A stretch of DNA of 38,362 nucleotides from UBA1876 sp964515395 (GTDB lineage Bacteria; Synergistota; Synergistia; Synergistales; Thermovirgaceae), in NCBI GenBank assembly GCA_964515395.1, contig CAZERC010000018.1, positions 1 to 38,362 of the forward strand. Reading direction: 5' to 3'. Of the stretch, positions 7,931 through 17,258 are shown in pieces. The translations under genes and the position numbers were made by a program. Within the stretch, counting starts at the first letter, position 1. Each line of letters begins with the position of its first letter. Below the pieces are notes generated by a model. That model did no database searches. It saw only the letters and a list, made by a program, of their open reading frames with translations, and had not been told where the DNA came from.

Positions 7931-8404
7931 ATGAAAATGCGTTGTTTCATGTTTGTTTCTGCCCTGGCTTTGGCAGTTTTTTCCCCTGGATCACCGGTAT
8001 CAGCTGAGGGAAAGGTGCAGGATTTGCCCGAATCATATACCGAAAGGAGAATTGCAGAGATGATAACGAAACGGCTCGATGAATCGCCGGTCATGGAAAA
8101 TGTCCACGGCGTAGATGCGAGGAATCTCCATAGCAGTGAAAATGCCATGGTGACGGTCATTACGCTGAAGCCGGGGCAGTCACTGAAACGGCATATTACA
8201 CCCGTTGATGTGGCTTTCTATGTCCTTGAGGGAACGGGTATCGTTGAAATCAGTGACGAGAAGCAGGAGGTATCGAAGGACACCCTTATTGAAAGTCCCA
8301 GGGATATTATGCACTGTTGGTACAACGAAAGCGACGGGCCATTGAAGTTCATGGTTATAAAGGCACCGAGACCGACGAAAAAGACCGTTTTCGTTGGAGG
8401 CTAG
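7931..8404 (+). CDS. Secreted small cupin-domain protein
   Basis: A 157-residue protein with a signal peptide: a positively charged start, a hydrophobic stretch FMFVSALALAVF, and a likely cleavage after PVSA at about residue 25. The mature part is a single cupin barrel. The first cupin motif is recognisable around GQSLKRHITPVDVAFYVLEG and the second around SPRDIMHCWYNES. Both motifs keep a histidine that could bind metal. The start is the ATG at 7931 after AAGGGGTG; the in-frame reading upstream to 7721 has no ribosome site. It is alone in its transcript. The periplasmic ligand or reaction is unknown; such proteins range from sugar isomerases to metal sensors. Confidence 0.8.
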   Translation: MKMRCFMFVSALALAVFSPGSPVSAEGKVQDLPESYTERRIAEMITKRLDESPVMENVHGVDARNLHSSENAMVTVITLKPGQSLKRHITPVDVAFYVLEGTGIVEISDEKQEVSKDTLIESPRDIMHCWYNESDGPLKFMVIKAPRPTKKTVFVGG

Positions 8405-8603
8405 CTGGAATACAGGAAAATCAGACAGGCCGAGGACAGGAAGCAGTCCCTGGCCCGCTTTACGCAGGGCGATAGGGAATCTTGAGGAGTGTTTTGTCTT
8501 GTTTTTCGCAGAAACGACGGGAGTACACGCACCGATAAAAGGTTTGCCGGGGTGAGCCGGCAACGACGAACACGCTGAAACAACGGGAGCCAGGAGGTCA
8601 CGC

Positions 8604-10754
8604 ATGAACCCGAAACACGCTCGCATGATAGCGAAAGAACTTGAACTTCGACAGGCACAGGTTGAAGCCGTGGTCGAACTTATCGAGAATGGGGCCACCG
8701 TCCCGTTTATAGCTCGTTACCGGAAGGAAGCGACAGATTCTCTGGATGAAACAGTCATCAGAGCAATCCGTGACAGGTCCATGCAAATTGAAGAGCTGGA
8801 TAAGAGACGGGAGGCCATTCTCCGCTCTCTGAATGAACGGGATCTTCTGAATCCCGAACTCGAGCAGTCGATTTGTTCGGCTCCAAATCTGGCAAGGCTT
8901 GAAGACCTTTACCTTCCCTACAGGCCGAAAAGGCGCACCAGGGCGACCGCCGCGAAGGAAAAAGGACTCGAACCCCTGGCAGATGAACTTCTCAAGACCG
9001 TGAAAGGGCTTGCCCGGCCTTTCGACCCCCTGGAAAAGGCGAAGGATTACATTGATGACGAAAGGGGAGTCCCGGACGGAAACGAGGCCCTTTCGGGAGC
9101 GCGGGACATAATCGCGGAAAAGGTGAGTGAGGATGCCCGGATTCGGTCGGAGATGCGCATGCTTTTTGTCCGAAGGGGCAAATTCAAATCCCGGGTAGTT
9201 GAAGGAAAGGAAGCCGAAGGAGCGGTCTATTCAGATTATTTCGAGTGGGAGGAGGCTGCCAGGCGTGTTCCATCTCACCGGATTCTTGCCCTGTTCAGGG
9301 GAGAAAAGCAGGGAATCCTTCAGATCTCAATCCTCCCGCCGGATGAAGAGGCCCTTCGCATTCTTGAGGACTCCTTCATTGGCGTGGAGAATGAAGCTTC
9401 ATCCCAGGTGCGGACAGCGCTCAGGGATGGTTATCGAAGACTGCTGGCTCCATCAATGGAAGCGGAACTTCGAAAAGCACTGAAGCACAAGGCTGATAAA
9501 AAGGCAATTGAAATCTTTGCGACAAACCTGGAAAATTTGCTCCTCGCTCCGCCACTGGGGCGCAAGGCCGTTCTCGCCGTTGACCCGGGTATAAGAACAG
9601 GGTGCAAGCTGGCAGTACTGGACCCACAGGGGGAACTGGAGATAACGGAAACAATATACCCGTTCAGAGGCAAAAAACACCTTGCCGAGGCGAAAAAGAA
9701 GGTCAAGAAACTTCTGGAAGAGTTTTGTGTCGAAGTCATGGCGATCGGAAATGGCACGGCAGGAAGGGAAACGGAAGAGTTTTTCAAGAGCCTGAAACTT
9801 CCGGGCGACCCTCTTGTTCTTTTGGTCAACGAGAGCGGAGCATCGGTGTATTCCGCCTCGGAGGCGGCGAGAGAGGAACTGCCGGAGCAGGATGTAACCC
9901 TTCGGGGAGCCGTTTCCATAGGGCGACGCCTGCAGGACCCCCTGTCAGAACTTGTCAAGATTGATCCCAAATCCATCGGTGTTGGGCAGTACCAGCACGA
10001 CGTGGACCAGAAAGCCCTCAGGAGCAGACTCGACGACGTTGTCGTATCCTGCGTAAACAGGGTCGGCGTGGAGGTCAACTCCGCGAGCCGGCACCTGTTG
10101 TCCTATGTTTCCGGTATTGGGCCGACACTGGCATCCAACATCGTCGAATACAGGAAAAAAGAAGGGCCATTCAGAACGAGGCAGGACCTCCGGAAGGTAC
10201 CCAGGCTCGGGGCCAAGGCTTTTGAACAGGCAGGTGGATTTCTGAGAATCCATGAAGGAAGTAACCCCCTTGATGCCAGTGCAGTCCATCCTGATCATTA
10301 CCACGTGGTCAGGCTTATGGCTGAAGACCAGGAGTGCAGCGTCAGGGAATTGATGCAGGATGCAAAATTGCGTGAGGGAATAGATATAACGAAATATGTC
10401 GAAGGAGACATCGGACTCCCGACGTTGAAAGACATTATGCGAGAACTCGCGCGCCCCGGCCGTGACCCAAGGGATATCTTCGAAATGCCTTGCTTCGCTC
10501 CAGAAGTGAAGACTATTCATGATATCAGGGAGGGAATGGTCCTGGAAGGGATCGTGAATAATGTAACCGCCTTTGGAGCTTTCGTTGACATCGGGGTCCA
10601 CGTGGATGGTCTTGTTCACGTGAGCCAAATGGCTGAAAAATATGTCAAAAACCCCCATGAAGTCGTCCATGCGGGTCAGAAAGTCAAGGTTCGTATAGAG
10701 GGTGTCGAAGAGAAGCGGAGCAGGATCTCACTGTCCATGAAGGGCCTTTCCTGA
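8604..10754 (+). CDS. tex: Tex family RNA-binding transcription accessory protein
   Basis: A 716-residue cytoplasmic nucleic-acid-binding protein, full length for the Tex family. The domain order is visible. The N-terminal helical domain (VPFIARYRKEATDSLDE) comes first. An YqgF-like RNase H fold follows at about residues 320-430 (VLAVDPGIRTGCKLAVLD, then IGNGTAGRETE). Helix-hairpin-helix repeats occupy about 490-560 (YVSGIGPTLASNIVEYRKK and RLGAKAFEQAGGFLRI). A C-terminal S1 RNA-binding domain covers about 640-712 (GMVLEGIVNNVTAFGAFVDI). Tex is implicated in transcription and RNA metabolism in many bacteria, but its precise action is not settled. The ATG is preceded by AGGAGG. It is monocistronic. 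Confidence 0.96.
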   Translation: MNPKHARMIAKELELRQAQVEAVVELIENGATVPFIARYRKEATDSLDETVIRAIRDRSMQIEELDKRREAILRSLNERDLLNPELEQSICSAPNLARLEDLYLPYRPKRRTRATAAKEKGLEPLADELLKTVKGLARPFDPLEKAKDYIDDERGVPDGNEALSGARDIIAEKVSEDARIRSEMRMLFVRRGKFKSRVVEGKEAEGAVYSDYFEWEEAARRVPSHRILALFRGEKQGILQISILPPDEEALRILEDSFIGVENEASSQVRTALRDGYRRLLAPSMEAELRKALKHKADKKAIEIFATNLENLLLAPPLGRKAVLAVDPGIRTGCKLAVLDPQGELEITETIYPFRGKKHLAEAKKKVKKLLEEFCVEVMAIGNGTAGRETEEFFKSLKLPGDPLVLLVNESGASVYSASEAAREELPEQDVTLRGAVSIGRRLQDPLSELVKIDPKSIGVGQYQHDVDQKALRSRLDDVVVSCVNRVGVEVNSASRHLLSYVSGIGPTLASNIVEYRKKEGPFRTRQDLRKVPRLGAKAFEQAGGFLRIHEGSNPLDASAVHPDHYHVVRLMAEDQECSVRELMQDAKLREGIDITKYVEGDIGLPTLKDIMRELARPGRDPRDIFEMPCFAPEVKTIHDIREGMVLEGIVNNVTAFGAFVDIGVHVDGLVHVSQMAEKYVKNPHEVVHAGQKVKVRIEGVEEKRSRISLSMKGLS

Positions 10755-10834
10755 AAACTTGTGAGCTGCAGTCTGTATGCGATGCCAGGAGCAAGTATTC
10801 CTGAAGGGGAACCGGAGGCCGGACTTTCGGGTGG

Positions 10835-11200
10835 TCATCCATCTTCGTCGGAGTCTTCATGCTGAAGTTCAAGAATTTCCTCCACCGAGAGGTCATCTAT
10901 TCCGGCAAGAGACTCCACATGGTGGCGGAGTTCGTGGAGAATGGTCTCCTGAATTTCCTCGTCCCATTTGTCTTCGGGAGCACTCCCGAGACTGTCCCAG
11001 AAGGAACCGAAATACAAGATGATCAGTTTGCCAAGTCCTGGGTCCTCCAGATATTCGCCCATGATAAGGTAGTCGCCTTCGCGTTTTGCCTTCGGCTCAA
11101 TGATGATTCCTCCGTTGAGGGTTTCAAGAAGCCTCGGCGGGAGCGATTCGACAAACCGGTTTGCCCTGTCTGAAAACTTTCCGAGTTTCATCCCCTTCAT
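10835..11200 (-). CDS. Small zincin-like metallopeptidase family protein (DUF1025 type)
   Basis: A 121-residue soluble protein with an HExxH zinc motif (ILHELRHHVESLAGIDDL, His89-Glu90 to His93). It belongs to the small bacterial 'possible metallopeptidase' family. The size, the upstream GEYLEDPGLGKLIILYFGSF strand and the acidic C-terminus are typical of that family. No proteolytic substrate is established for it. The ATG at 11200 has AAGAAGG about 11 bases ahead; a second ATG at 11191 abuts a GGGG run and is less likely. It runs convergent to tex, which ends 80 bases away. Confidence 0.8.
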   Translation of the reverse strand: MKGMKLGKFSDRANRFVESLPPRLLETLNGGIIIEPKAKREGDYLIMGEYLEDPGLGKLIILYFGSFWDSLGSAPEDKWDEEIQETILHELRHHVESLAGIDDLSVEEILELQHEDSDEDG

Positions 11201-11434
11201 AAAATACCCAGCCTTCTTTCCAGGACAAGCACTTTTGTTTCTCGATCGTTACTATCATACGATTTCCGTCAACTCTTTCAAAGCAATCCTGCTGCAGATC
11301 ACATTGACGTTTTCCTGTGGCAGAATGACAGCTTTTAATAAACGTACGCGAGAATGTATATTCCTACAAAGAGTAAAAACAGTAAATTGTGAATACGGCG
11401 CATTTTTTTCTCCGTAAGGAAGGGGAGGTTGAAA

Positions 11435-11920
11435 ATGCGAGCAAGAAGAGGATTGCTTGTGACGATTCTGGCAGGGTTGATAGTTATCTGGGTGATTCCT
11501 GTCGCAGCTGAAAAAATGCTGGAGCATTCACTGATCCAGCCTTTCCCCGGGTCCGTTCTGGAGGAAACATGTCGAAATATGCCCGCTTTGAGGCTTTTGA
11601 TCTCCCCGTAAGAATCCCGGAAACCGGCAAAAAGGAGAAACAGACCGTCAAGGGGGAATTCCGGTACTTGCTTTAATGCAGTGCGGTAGGAAAAGGGTGA
11701 GCGAATTTCCGATATTTCAAAACTTGAATTTTTCGAGAATTTCAAAACCGCCGCCCTCAAGCAGGGTGGTGAAATCAAATGGGAGGATCCGAAAGACGTG
11801 ATGGTCTTTACCATTCCAAGGGAAGACGGCGGAATCACCCGGTGACAGGTCGCTCCGAACGATACTGAAGAGAACAAGTCGAAAAACAGACGGGTGGTCC
11901 TCGCAAGGATGAATCAGTAG
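11435..11920 (+). pseudogene. OmpA-family outer-membrane/peptidoglycan-binding protein, frameshifted and internally deleted
   Basis: After GGGGAGG an ATG at 11435 encodes a signal peptide (LLVTILAGLIVIWVIPVAA) and EHSLIQPFPGSVLEE. A frameshift then leads to SKYARFEAFDLPVRIPETGK in another frame, which ends at a stop. A third frame resumes with ISKLEFFENFKTAALKQGG and VFTIPREDGG. This order matches the N-terminal region that precedes an OmpA domain in some diderm lipoprotein/OmpA proteins. The bulk of the OmpA domain is gone, but its last residues survive (NDTEENKSKNRRVVLARM, ending at the stop at 11920), where the N..NRRV pattern marks the OmpA C-terminus. The gene is therefore a relic with an internal deletion of roughly 100 codons or more. 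No intact copy is in the window. Confidence 0.75.
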
Positions 11921-11944
11921 CGGCGTATGGTCCTATTCACTTGG

Positions 11945-11972
11945 CCCCGTCCCGGTAGCGACCGGGACGGGG
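11945..11972. terminator. Perfect 12-bp GC-rich hairpin between OmpA relic and glgB
   Basis: CCCCGTCCCGGT and ACCGGGACGGGG form a perfect 12-bp stem with an AGCG loop. It lies between two converging units, 20 bases past the glgB stop. No clear U-tract follows on either strand, so it may be a transcript-end structure or a copy of a dispersed palindrome rather than a classical terminator. Confidence 0.5.
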
Positions 11973-11992
11973 GGTTTGGCTTCATTCCGAGG

Positions 11993-13909
11993 TTATCTGT
12001 CTTTTTTGAAAAAAGTAACCGACAGGGGAGGGAGAACAAGTGATATGGACTGGTCATACCCGTGATATGGGACCGGTGTCGTTTCAACACCTCCGAAATT
12101 TCCCTGGCCGCTGCCGCCGTAATTTTTTGCATCGCTGTTGAGTATTTCCTTCCAGAAGCCGCTCTCAGGCACGCCGATCCTGTAATTGTGTCGCGGAACA
12201 GGGGTAAAGTTGCAGATCACGAGGATTTCACCACCAGGTGCGTCGCCTTTCCTGAGAAAAGAAATGGCGCTGTTTTCCCAGTCACGGAAATCGACCCAGG
12301 CAAATCCCGCTGGATTGGCGTCCAGGCCATGAAGTGACGGTTCCTCACGGTACAGCTTGTTGACGTCCTCGAGCCATCTCTGGAGTTGCCTGTGGTTTTC
12401 GTATTCTGTGAGGTGCCAGTCGAGGCCGGCATCATGGTTCCATTCCGACCACTGACCGAATTCGCCGCCCATGAAAAGCAGCTTCTTGCCGGGGTGAGCA
12501 TACATGTACCCCAGAAGAAGCCTCAGGTTTGCAAACTTTTTCCAGTCGTCACCCGGCATTTTCCCAAGGAGCGACCCCTTGCCGTGGACCACTTCGTCAT
12601 GGGACAGGGGGAGGACGAAATTCTCCGAGAAAGCGTACCAGATGCTGAATGTCAGGGTGTCGTGGTGATATTTTCGGTAGAGGGGGTCTTTCGACATGTA
12701 TCCCAGGATGTCGTGCATCCATCCCATGTTCCACTTCAGGTCGAAACCAAGTCCACCAACCTCGACGGGTCTTGTGACCATTGGCCATGCCGTGGATTCC
12801 TCTGCAATGGTGAGAACGCCTTCATGATGATCGTGAATTATCCTGTTCATTTGCTTGAGGAATTCAATGGCATCAATGTTTTCTCTTCCGCCGTACTTGT
12901 TGGGAATCCATTCGCCGTCTTTTCTCGAGTAGTCCAGGTAAAGCATGGAGGCTACGGCATCGACCCGCAGGCCGTCGGCATGATACCGATCGATCCAGAA
13001 ATTGGCGCTGCTTGTCAAAAATGACCGAACTTCGTTTCGCCCATAGTTGAAAATGGAACTTTTCCAATCGGGATGGAAACCGAGGCGCGGATCCTGGTGT
13101 TCGTAGAGATGCGTGCCGTCGAATTGTGCGAGGCCATGGGCATCTGCCGGGAAATGAGAGGGGACCCAGTCAAGAATGACTCCAAAGCCGGCTCGATGAA
13201 GCTCGTTTACGAGGTACATGAAGTCCTTTGGTGTTCCGTATCTTGCAGTTGGCGCGAAGTATCCCAGGGTCTGGTATCCCCATGAACCGTAGAAAGGATG
13301 TTCCATGACCGGCAGGAACTCGACATGGGTAAAGTTCGTCTGTCGCAGGTATCGAACGAGTTCATCAGCCATCTCGCGGTAGCCCAGAAAACTGCGATCT
13401 TCGTCTGCATGCCGCATCCAGGATCCCGGGTGAACCTCATAAATCGAGATGGGTGAGTCGAGGGCATTGGCCTCCTTCCTTGATGAAGCGATCCACTCGT
13501 TGTCGGACCACAAGAAGTCGGTATCCTGAACAATGGATGCATTTCCCGGAGGCATTTCCCAGAAGAATGCGAAGGGATCTCCCTTGTCCTGAATCCCGTT
13601 TTTCGATTCGACCCGGTATTTGTAAGCAGCACCTGATGTTACGCCGGGAATGAAACCTTCCCATATTCCGGTATCGGGCCAATACTGTACAAGCTCGTGA
13701 TGGTCTCCATCCCATTCATTGAAATCACCGATCACTGTCACTTTCCGCGCGTTGGGGGCCCATACGGCGAAATGGGTTCCATCTCGCCCTTTTATAGTGG
13801 TTACGTGGGCTCCGAGTTTTTCGTAGAGACTGCAATGTGTCCCTTCCCTGAAGAAATAAACGTCATCTTCAGTCATGAGTGAATGTTTGACGAGATCTTG
13901 TTTCATCAT
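11993..13909 (-). CDS. glgB: 1,4-alpha-glucan branching enzyme (GH13)
   Basis: A 638-residue cytoplasmic enzyme that cuts alpha-1,4-glucan and re-attaches the piece through an alpha-1,6 bond. An N-terminal CBM48 domain (FAVWAPNARKVTVIGDFNEWDG, residues about 47-68) precedes the GH13 barrel. Catalytic residues are visible as the nucleophile Asp in GLRVDAVASML (about 315) and the acid/base Glu in LTIAEESTAWP (about 367). LPLSHDEVVHGKGSL supplies the third conserved acidic and histidine pair. The length matches short GlgB forms lacking the extra N-terminal module. Its ATG overlaps the treS stop (ATGATGA), with a GGAGGTGG site inside the end of treS. As the last gene of the glgE-treS-glgB operon it branches the polymer made by GlgE. 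Confidence 0.96.
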   Translation of the reverse strand: MMKQDLVKHSLMTEDDVYFFREGTHCSLYEKLGAHVTTIKGRDGTHFAVWAPNARKVTVIGDFNEWDGDHHELVQYWPDTGIWEGFIPGVTSGAAYKYRVESKNGIQDKGDPFAFFWEMPPGNASIVQDTDFLWSDNEWIASSRKEANALDSPISIYEVHPGSWMRHADEDRSFLGYREMADELVRYLRQTNFTHVEFLPVMEHPFYGSWGYQTLGYFAPTARYGTPKDFMYLVNELHRAGFGVILDWVPSHFPADAHGLAQFDGTHLYEHQDPRLGFHPDWKSSIFNYGRNEVRSFLTSSANFWIDRYHADGLRVDAVASMLYLDYSRKDGEWIPNKYGGRENIDAIEFLKQMNRIIHDHHEGVLTIAEESTAWPMVTRPVEVGGLGFDLKWNMGWMHDILGYMSKDPLYRKYHHDTLTFSIWYAFSENFVLPLSHDEVVHGKGSLLGKMPGDDWKKFANLRLLLGYMYAHPGKKLLFMGGEFGQWSEWNHDAGLDWHLTEYENHRQLQRWLEDVNKLYREEPSLHGLDANPAGFAWVDFRDWENSAISFLRKGDAPGGEILVICNFTPVPRHNYRIGVPESGFWKEILNSDAKNYGGSGQGNFGGVETTPVPYHGYDQSISLVLPPLSVTFFKKDR

Positions 13910-16900
13910 TGTCCACCTCCGGGTGGCGTATCTGTTTCTGTTGCATTCTCGATCATCTCCAGGATTCCCGTTATGGGGATGTCAATCCAGTCGGGGCGGT
14001 TGTTCAGCTCGTAGTTCAGCTCGTAGAAAGCCTTCTCGAGCAGGAACCCGTGAAGCAGTTTTGTAGCCGACGCCTCGGAGTCCGGGATGAACGGAGCAGC
14101 TCCAGCGGTTTGCACATATCCACTCAAGAAGATATTCGAAACGGATGCAAGCCAGACCTTCCTCCAGGGCAAAAGGCGCGGTTCATCCTGGGGACGTACG
14201 GTGAGCCTGTCCTTGAGCCTGCACGAAATGGCATAGTCGAAGGAACGAAGCATGCCCGCCAGGTCACGGAAAGGAGAACGCTTCAGTCGGCGTTCGCTCA
14301 GAGGGCGCATGGGTTCACCTTCAAAGTCGATAATCTGAAAATCCTTCCCCGTAAAAAGAACCTGCCCCAAATGATAATCACCGTGTATCCGGATCTTTTG
14401 TGTGTTGATTTTTTCCTTTGTAATCCTGTTCATTAGCATTTGTACAGTTTTTTCGAGGGGGAGCAGTAGTTCTGCCTGTTCCGCTACCGTATCCGGAAGA
14501 GTTCGCATTCTTCTTTTCAGTGTTTTGAGCGCAGCCGAGGCAAGGCTTCTCATGGATTGGTAGATAGCCCTCTGGTAAAGCTTTGAGAAAGGCTCCGGCC
14601 TGAATTCGGCCTTTTCAGTGTTCGAAGCGAGGGCGATATGCATTTCGGCCGTCCTTTGTCCGAGAAGGTAGGCCATCTCGAAAAAGAAATCTCCCGCCAA
14701 CTCGATGAGCTGCGGTGAAACTGTATTTTCCGTTGCTGACGAAAAGCTTATCGCCTCACTTTCGGGCGGGACACCGGTTTCCGAAAGGACAGCATCGAAA
14801 AAGTGATCGAGCGAGGAGTGCGTGAATGACCAGGCACTCCCCTGGTTGGATGTATACTCCTGGAATACGCCGAGGACGATTGGTTTTTCGAGTTCGGATG
14901 AGCTGTATTCCAGGGCCCCAATATACCTGGGAGTGTGGAGGAAACGGGTTTCTTCTGTCAGGAACCGGCTGATTTCACGATCGGGATTGATGCCTTCCTC
15001 GACCTTGCGGAGCATCTTCAGGAACAACCATTCGTCATATAGCACGGACGAATTGCTCTGTTCAGCCTTGAGGACTTTCGAAGGAAGCCGATCGGGAAGT
15101 TCGAGTTTCTTTGCTTCCCTGCCCTGGATTCCGCACAGTGAGCCCTTGCGGTTTCGAATTCTTCCCCGTTTCAGCAAGAGGTCGAGCAAGGCAGATTGGA
15201 AAACAGGGTCATGGATCCCGTCGTAAAGGACGCCCTGTGTTTCCTCCAGCGTAGCTTCTGCGATGATTGTCTCTGGGTAGTCGTTCCTGAGATCGGCTTC
15301 TTCGTCCCCTGTTGCGAAAGAAACGGGCACGGTGTACATCTCGGGAGCGCCTTCGGTATAAACGACCCGGAGGATCATGAAATACACTTGTGATGAATTT
15401 TTCGGTACGGGAATGCATTCTTCTATAGAAACGCCACGAATTGTTTTCGCCTTTCCTCCAAACCATCGGGATCTCGAAAGATACGAAGGGAAAACATGCT
15501 CCTCGAGTTTTTGCATCACGGAACTGCTGCGCATGTCCTTCCAGCGGGGTACATCAACGTGAGGAATGACCATCCCTTCCTCCTTGACAAAGGTCTTTTC
15601 ACGGGATTTGCGGAGTCTGAGCCAGAAATAGTCATGGAACCCCATGGTCAAAGTGTAGGGTTCGGTTCCGATTTTCGGAAAGGCATTTCCGCTGAAAACT
15701 TCTTCAGGGACATATCCCTCGTATTCTGAAAGGTCGAGCTCGGCTGCCTGGGAAAACCTCGAAAGGTTGGCAACGACAAGGACGGATTCATCATCATAAT
15801 TTCTGATAAAAGCAAGTATTCTTGGATTTGAGCAGCTGACGATTTCCATATTGCCTCTACTCAGAGCCTTGAATTGCTTCCTCATGGAAATAACCCGGCG
15901 CACCCACCAGAGGAAAGAAGACGTGTTTTTTTCCTGGTTCTCTACATTTACGGATTCATAATGATATTCGGGATCCATGATGACGGGCAGGTATAATTTT
16001 TGCGGATTTACTTTTGAAAAACCGGCATTTCGATCCGGCGACCACTGCATCGGGGTCCTGACCCCGTTTCGATCCCCGAGGAAATAATTGTCACCCATGC
16101 CGATTTCGTCGCCGTAATACAGGCAGGGTGCCCCTGGCAGCGAAAAGAGGATGAATTTCAGCAATTCGGCCCGTCGACGGTTTTGCTGCACGAGAGGGAA
16201 CAGCCTGCGTCGTATGCCCAGGTTTATTCGTGCCCTTGGATCGCGCGCATATACACGATACATGTAATCGCGTTCCTCATCGGTCACCATTTCAAGGGTG
16301 AGTTCATCATGGTTTCTGAGGAACATGACCCATTGACACGGATCCGGTATCGGTGGTGTCTGTTCCATGATATCAACAATCGGGAACCGGTCTTCCATCC
16401 ACAAGGACATGAAGATTCTTGGCATGATCGGGAAGTGGAACGCCATATGGCATTCATCGCCATATCCGAAGTAATTGACGGCATCTTCAGGCCACTGGTT
16501 TGCCTCGGCCAAAAGCATCCTGTCACCGTATTTTTCGTCCACATGGCTGCGGAGCTCTTTCAGGAACTGATGCGTCTCGGGAAGGTTCTCGCAATTCGTT
16601 CCCTCACGCTCGAAGAGGTAGGGGACGGCATCCAGGCGGAATCCGTCGACGCCCATGTCCATCCAGTAATCGAGGATTTTCAGGACGGCCTGGCGAACCC
16701 GAGGGTTATCAAAGTTCAGGTCCGGCTGGTGGGAGTAAAAACGGTGCCAGTAATAAGCACCGGCAACGGGATCATAGGTCCAGTTGGATGTTTCAAAATC
16801 CTGAAAGATGATCCGTGCATCGGAAAATTTGTCGGGATCATCGGTCCAGACATAGAAATTACGCCAGATTGAGCCGCGCTTCGCCCGTCTCGCACGCTGG

Positions 16901-17241
16901 AACCAGGGATGCTGGTCTGAAGTATGGTTGATGACGAGCTCCGTGATTATCCTGAATCCCATGGCATGAGCTTTACGGAGAAACTTCCGGAAATCCCGCA
17001 ACTTGCCGTAATCGGAATGGATGCTTTTGTAGTCGGCGATATCATATCCGTCGTCCCGTAGCGGCGACGGGTAAAAGGGAAGCAGCCAGAGAGTGTTGAC
17101 ACCAAGATCTTTCAAATAATCGAGCTTTCGTATCAGCCCTTCGAAATCCCCGATACCATCATCATTGCTGTCGAAAAAGGCTTTGACGTGTACTTGGTAA
17201 ATAACAGCATCCTTGTACCATTGCGCGTTAGTGTTCAACAT
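13906..17241 (-). CDS. treS: Trehalose synthase - maltokinase fusion (TreS-Pep2/Mak)
   Basis: A bifunctional protein of about 1111 residues. The N-terminal half (about 1-550) is a GH13 trehalose synthase that isomerises trehalose and maltose, with catalytic Asp in GFRLDAVPYLFERE (about 203), Glu in LLAEANQWPEDAVNYFG (about 245) and FLRNHDELTLEMV. The C-terminal half (about 570-1111) is a maltokinase that makes maltose-1-phosphate. It starts with SRSRWFGGKAKTIRGVSIEE and has the kinase catalytic region IHGDYHLGQVLF (about 954) and the metal-binding IIDFEGEP (about 970). I chose the ATG at 17241 because AAGGAAGG lies 6 bases upstream; an in-frame GTG at 17262 overlaps glgE. The fusion feeds maltose-1-phosphate directly to GlgE, encoded upstream in the same operon. 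TreS-Mak fusions are known in several bacteria. Confidence 0.96.
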   Translation of the reverse strand: MLNTNAQWYKDAVIYQVHVKAFFDSNDDGIGDFEGLIRKLDYLKDLGVNTLWLLPFYPSPLRDDGYDIADYKSIHSDYGKLRDFRKFLRKAHAMGFRIITELVINHTSDQHPWFQRARRAKRGSIWRNFYVWTDDPDKFSDARIIFQDFETSNWTYDPVAGAYYWHRFYSHQPDLNFDNPRVRQAVLKILDYWMDMGVDGFRLDAVPYLFEREGTNCENLPETHQFLKELRSHVDEKYGDRMLLAEANQWPEDAVNYFGYGDECHMAFHFPIMPRIFMSLWMEDRFPIVDIMEQTPPIPDPCQWVMFLRNHDELTLEMVTDEERDYMYRVYARDPRARINLGIRRRLFPLVQQNRRRAELLKFILFSLPGAPCLYYGDEIGMGDNYFLGDRNGVRTPMQWSPDRNAGFSKVNPQKLYLPVIMDPEYHYESVNVENQEKNTSSFLWWVRRVISMRKQFKALSRGNMEIVSCSNPRILAFIRNYDDESVLVVANLSRFSQAAELDLSEYEGYVPEEVFSGNAFPKIGTEPYTLTMGFHDYFWLRLRKSREKTFVKEEGMVIPHVDVPRWKDMRSSSVMQKLEEHVFPSYLSRSRWFGGKAKTIRGVSIEECIPVPKNSSQVYFMILRVVYTEGAPEMYTVPVSFATGDEEADLRNDYPETIIAEATLEETQGVLYDGIHDPVFQSALLDLLLKRGRIRNRKGSLCGIQGREAKKLELPDRLPSKVLKAEQSNSSVLYDEWLFLKMLRKVEEGINPDREISRFLTEETRFLHTPRYIGALEYSSSELEKPIVLGVFQEYTSNQGSAWSFTHSSLDHFFDAVLSETGVPPESEAISFSSATENTVSPQLIELAGDFFFEMAYLLGQRTAEMHIALASNTEKAEFRPEPFSKLYQRAIYQSMRSLASAALKTLKRRMRTLPDTVAEQAELLLPLEKTVQMLMNRITKEKINTQKIRIHGDYHLGQVLFTGKDFQIIDFEGEPMRPLSERRLKRSPFRDLAGMLRSFDYAISCRLKDRLTVRPQDEPRLLPWRKVWLASVSNIFLSGYVQTAGAAPFIPDSEASATKLLHGFLLEKAFYELNYELNNRPDWIDIPITGILEMIENATETDTPPGGGQ

Positions 17242-17258
17242 GTAGATTCCTTCCTTTA

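Noticed and set aside
9431..10670. Long minus-strand frames opposite tex
   Set aside because: Shadow frames of the well-supported tex gene; composition is rich in Ser/Arg/Pro and no domains are visible.
11335..11877. A 180-codon minus-strand frame over the OmpA relic
   Set aside because: The plus-strand fragments match an OmpA-family protein in the right order, whereas the minus frame has no motif and no ribosome site.
12386..13024. A 212-codon plus-strand frame opposite glgB
   Set aside because: Antisense shadow of glgB; glgB has all GH13 catalytic residues.
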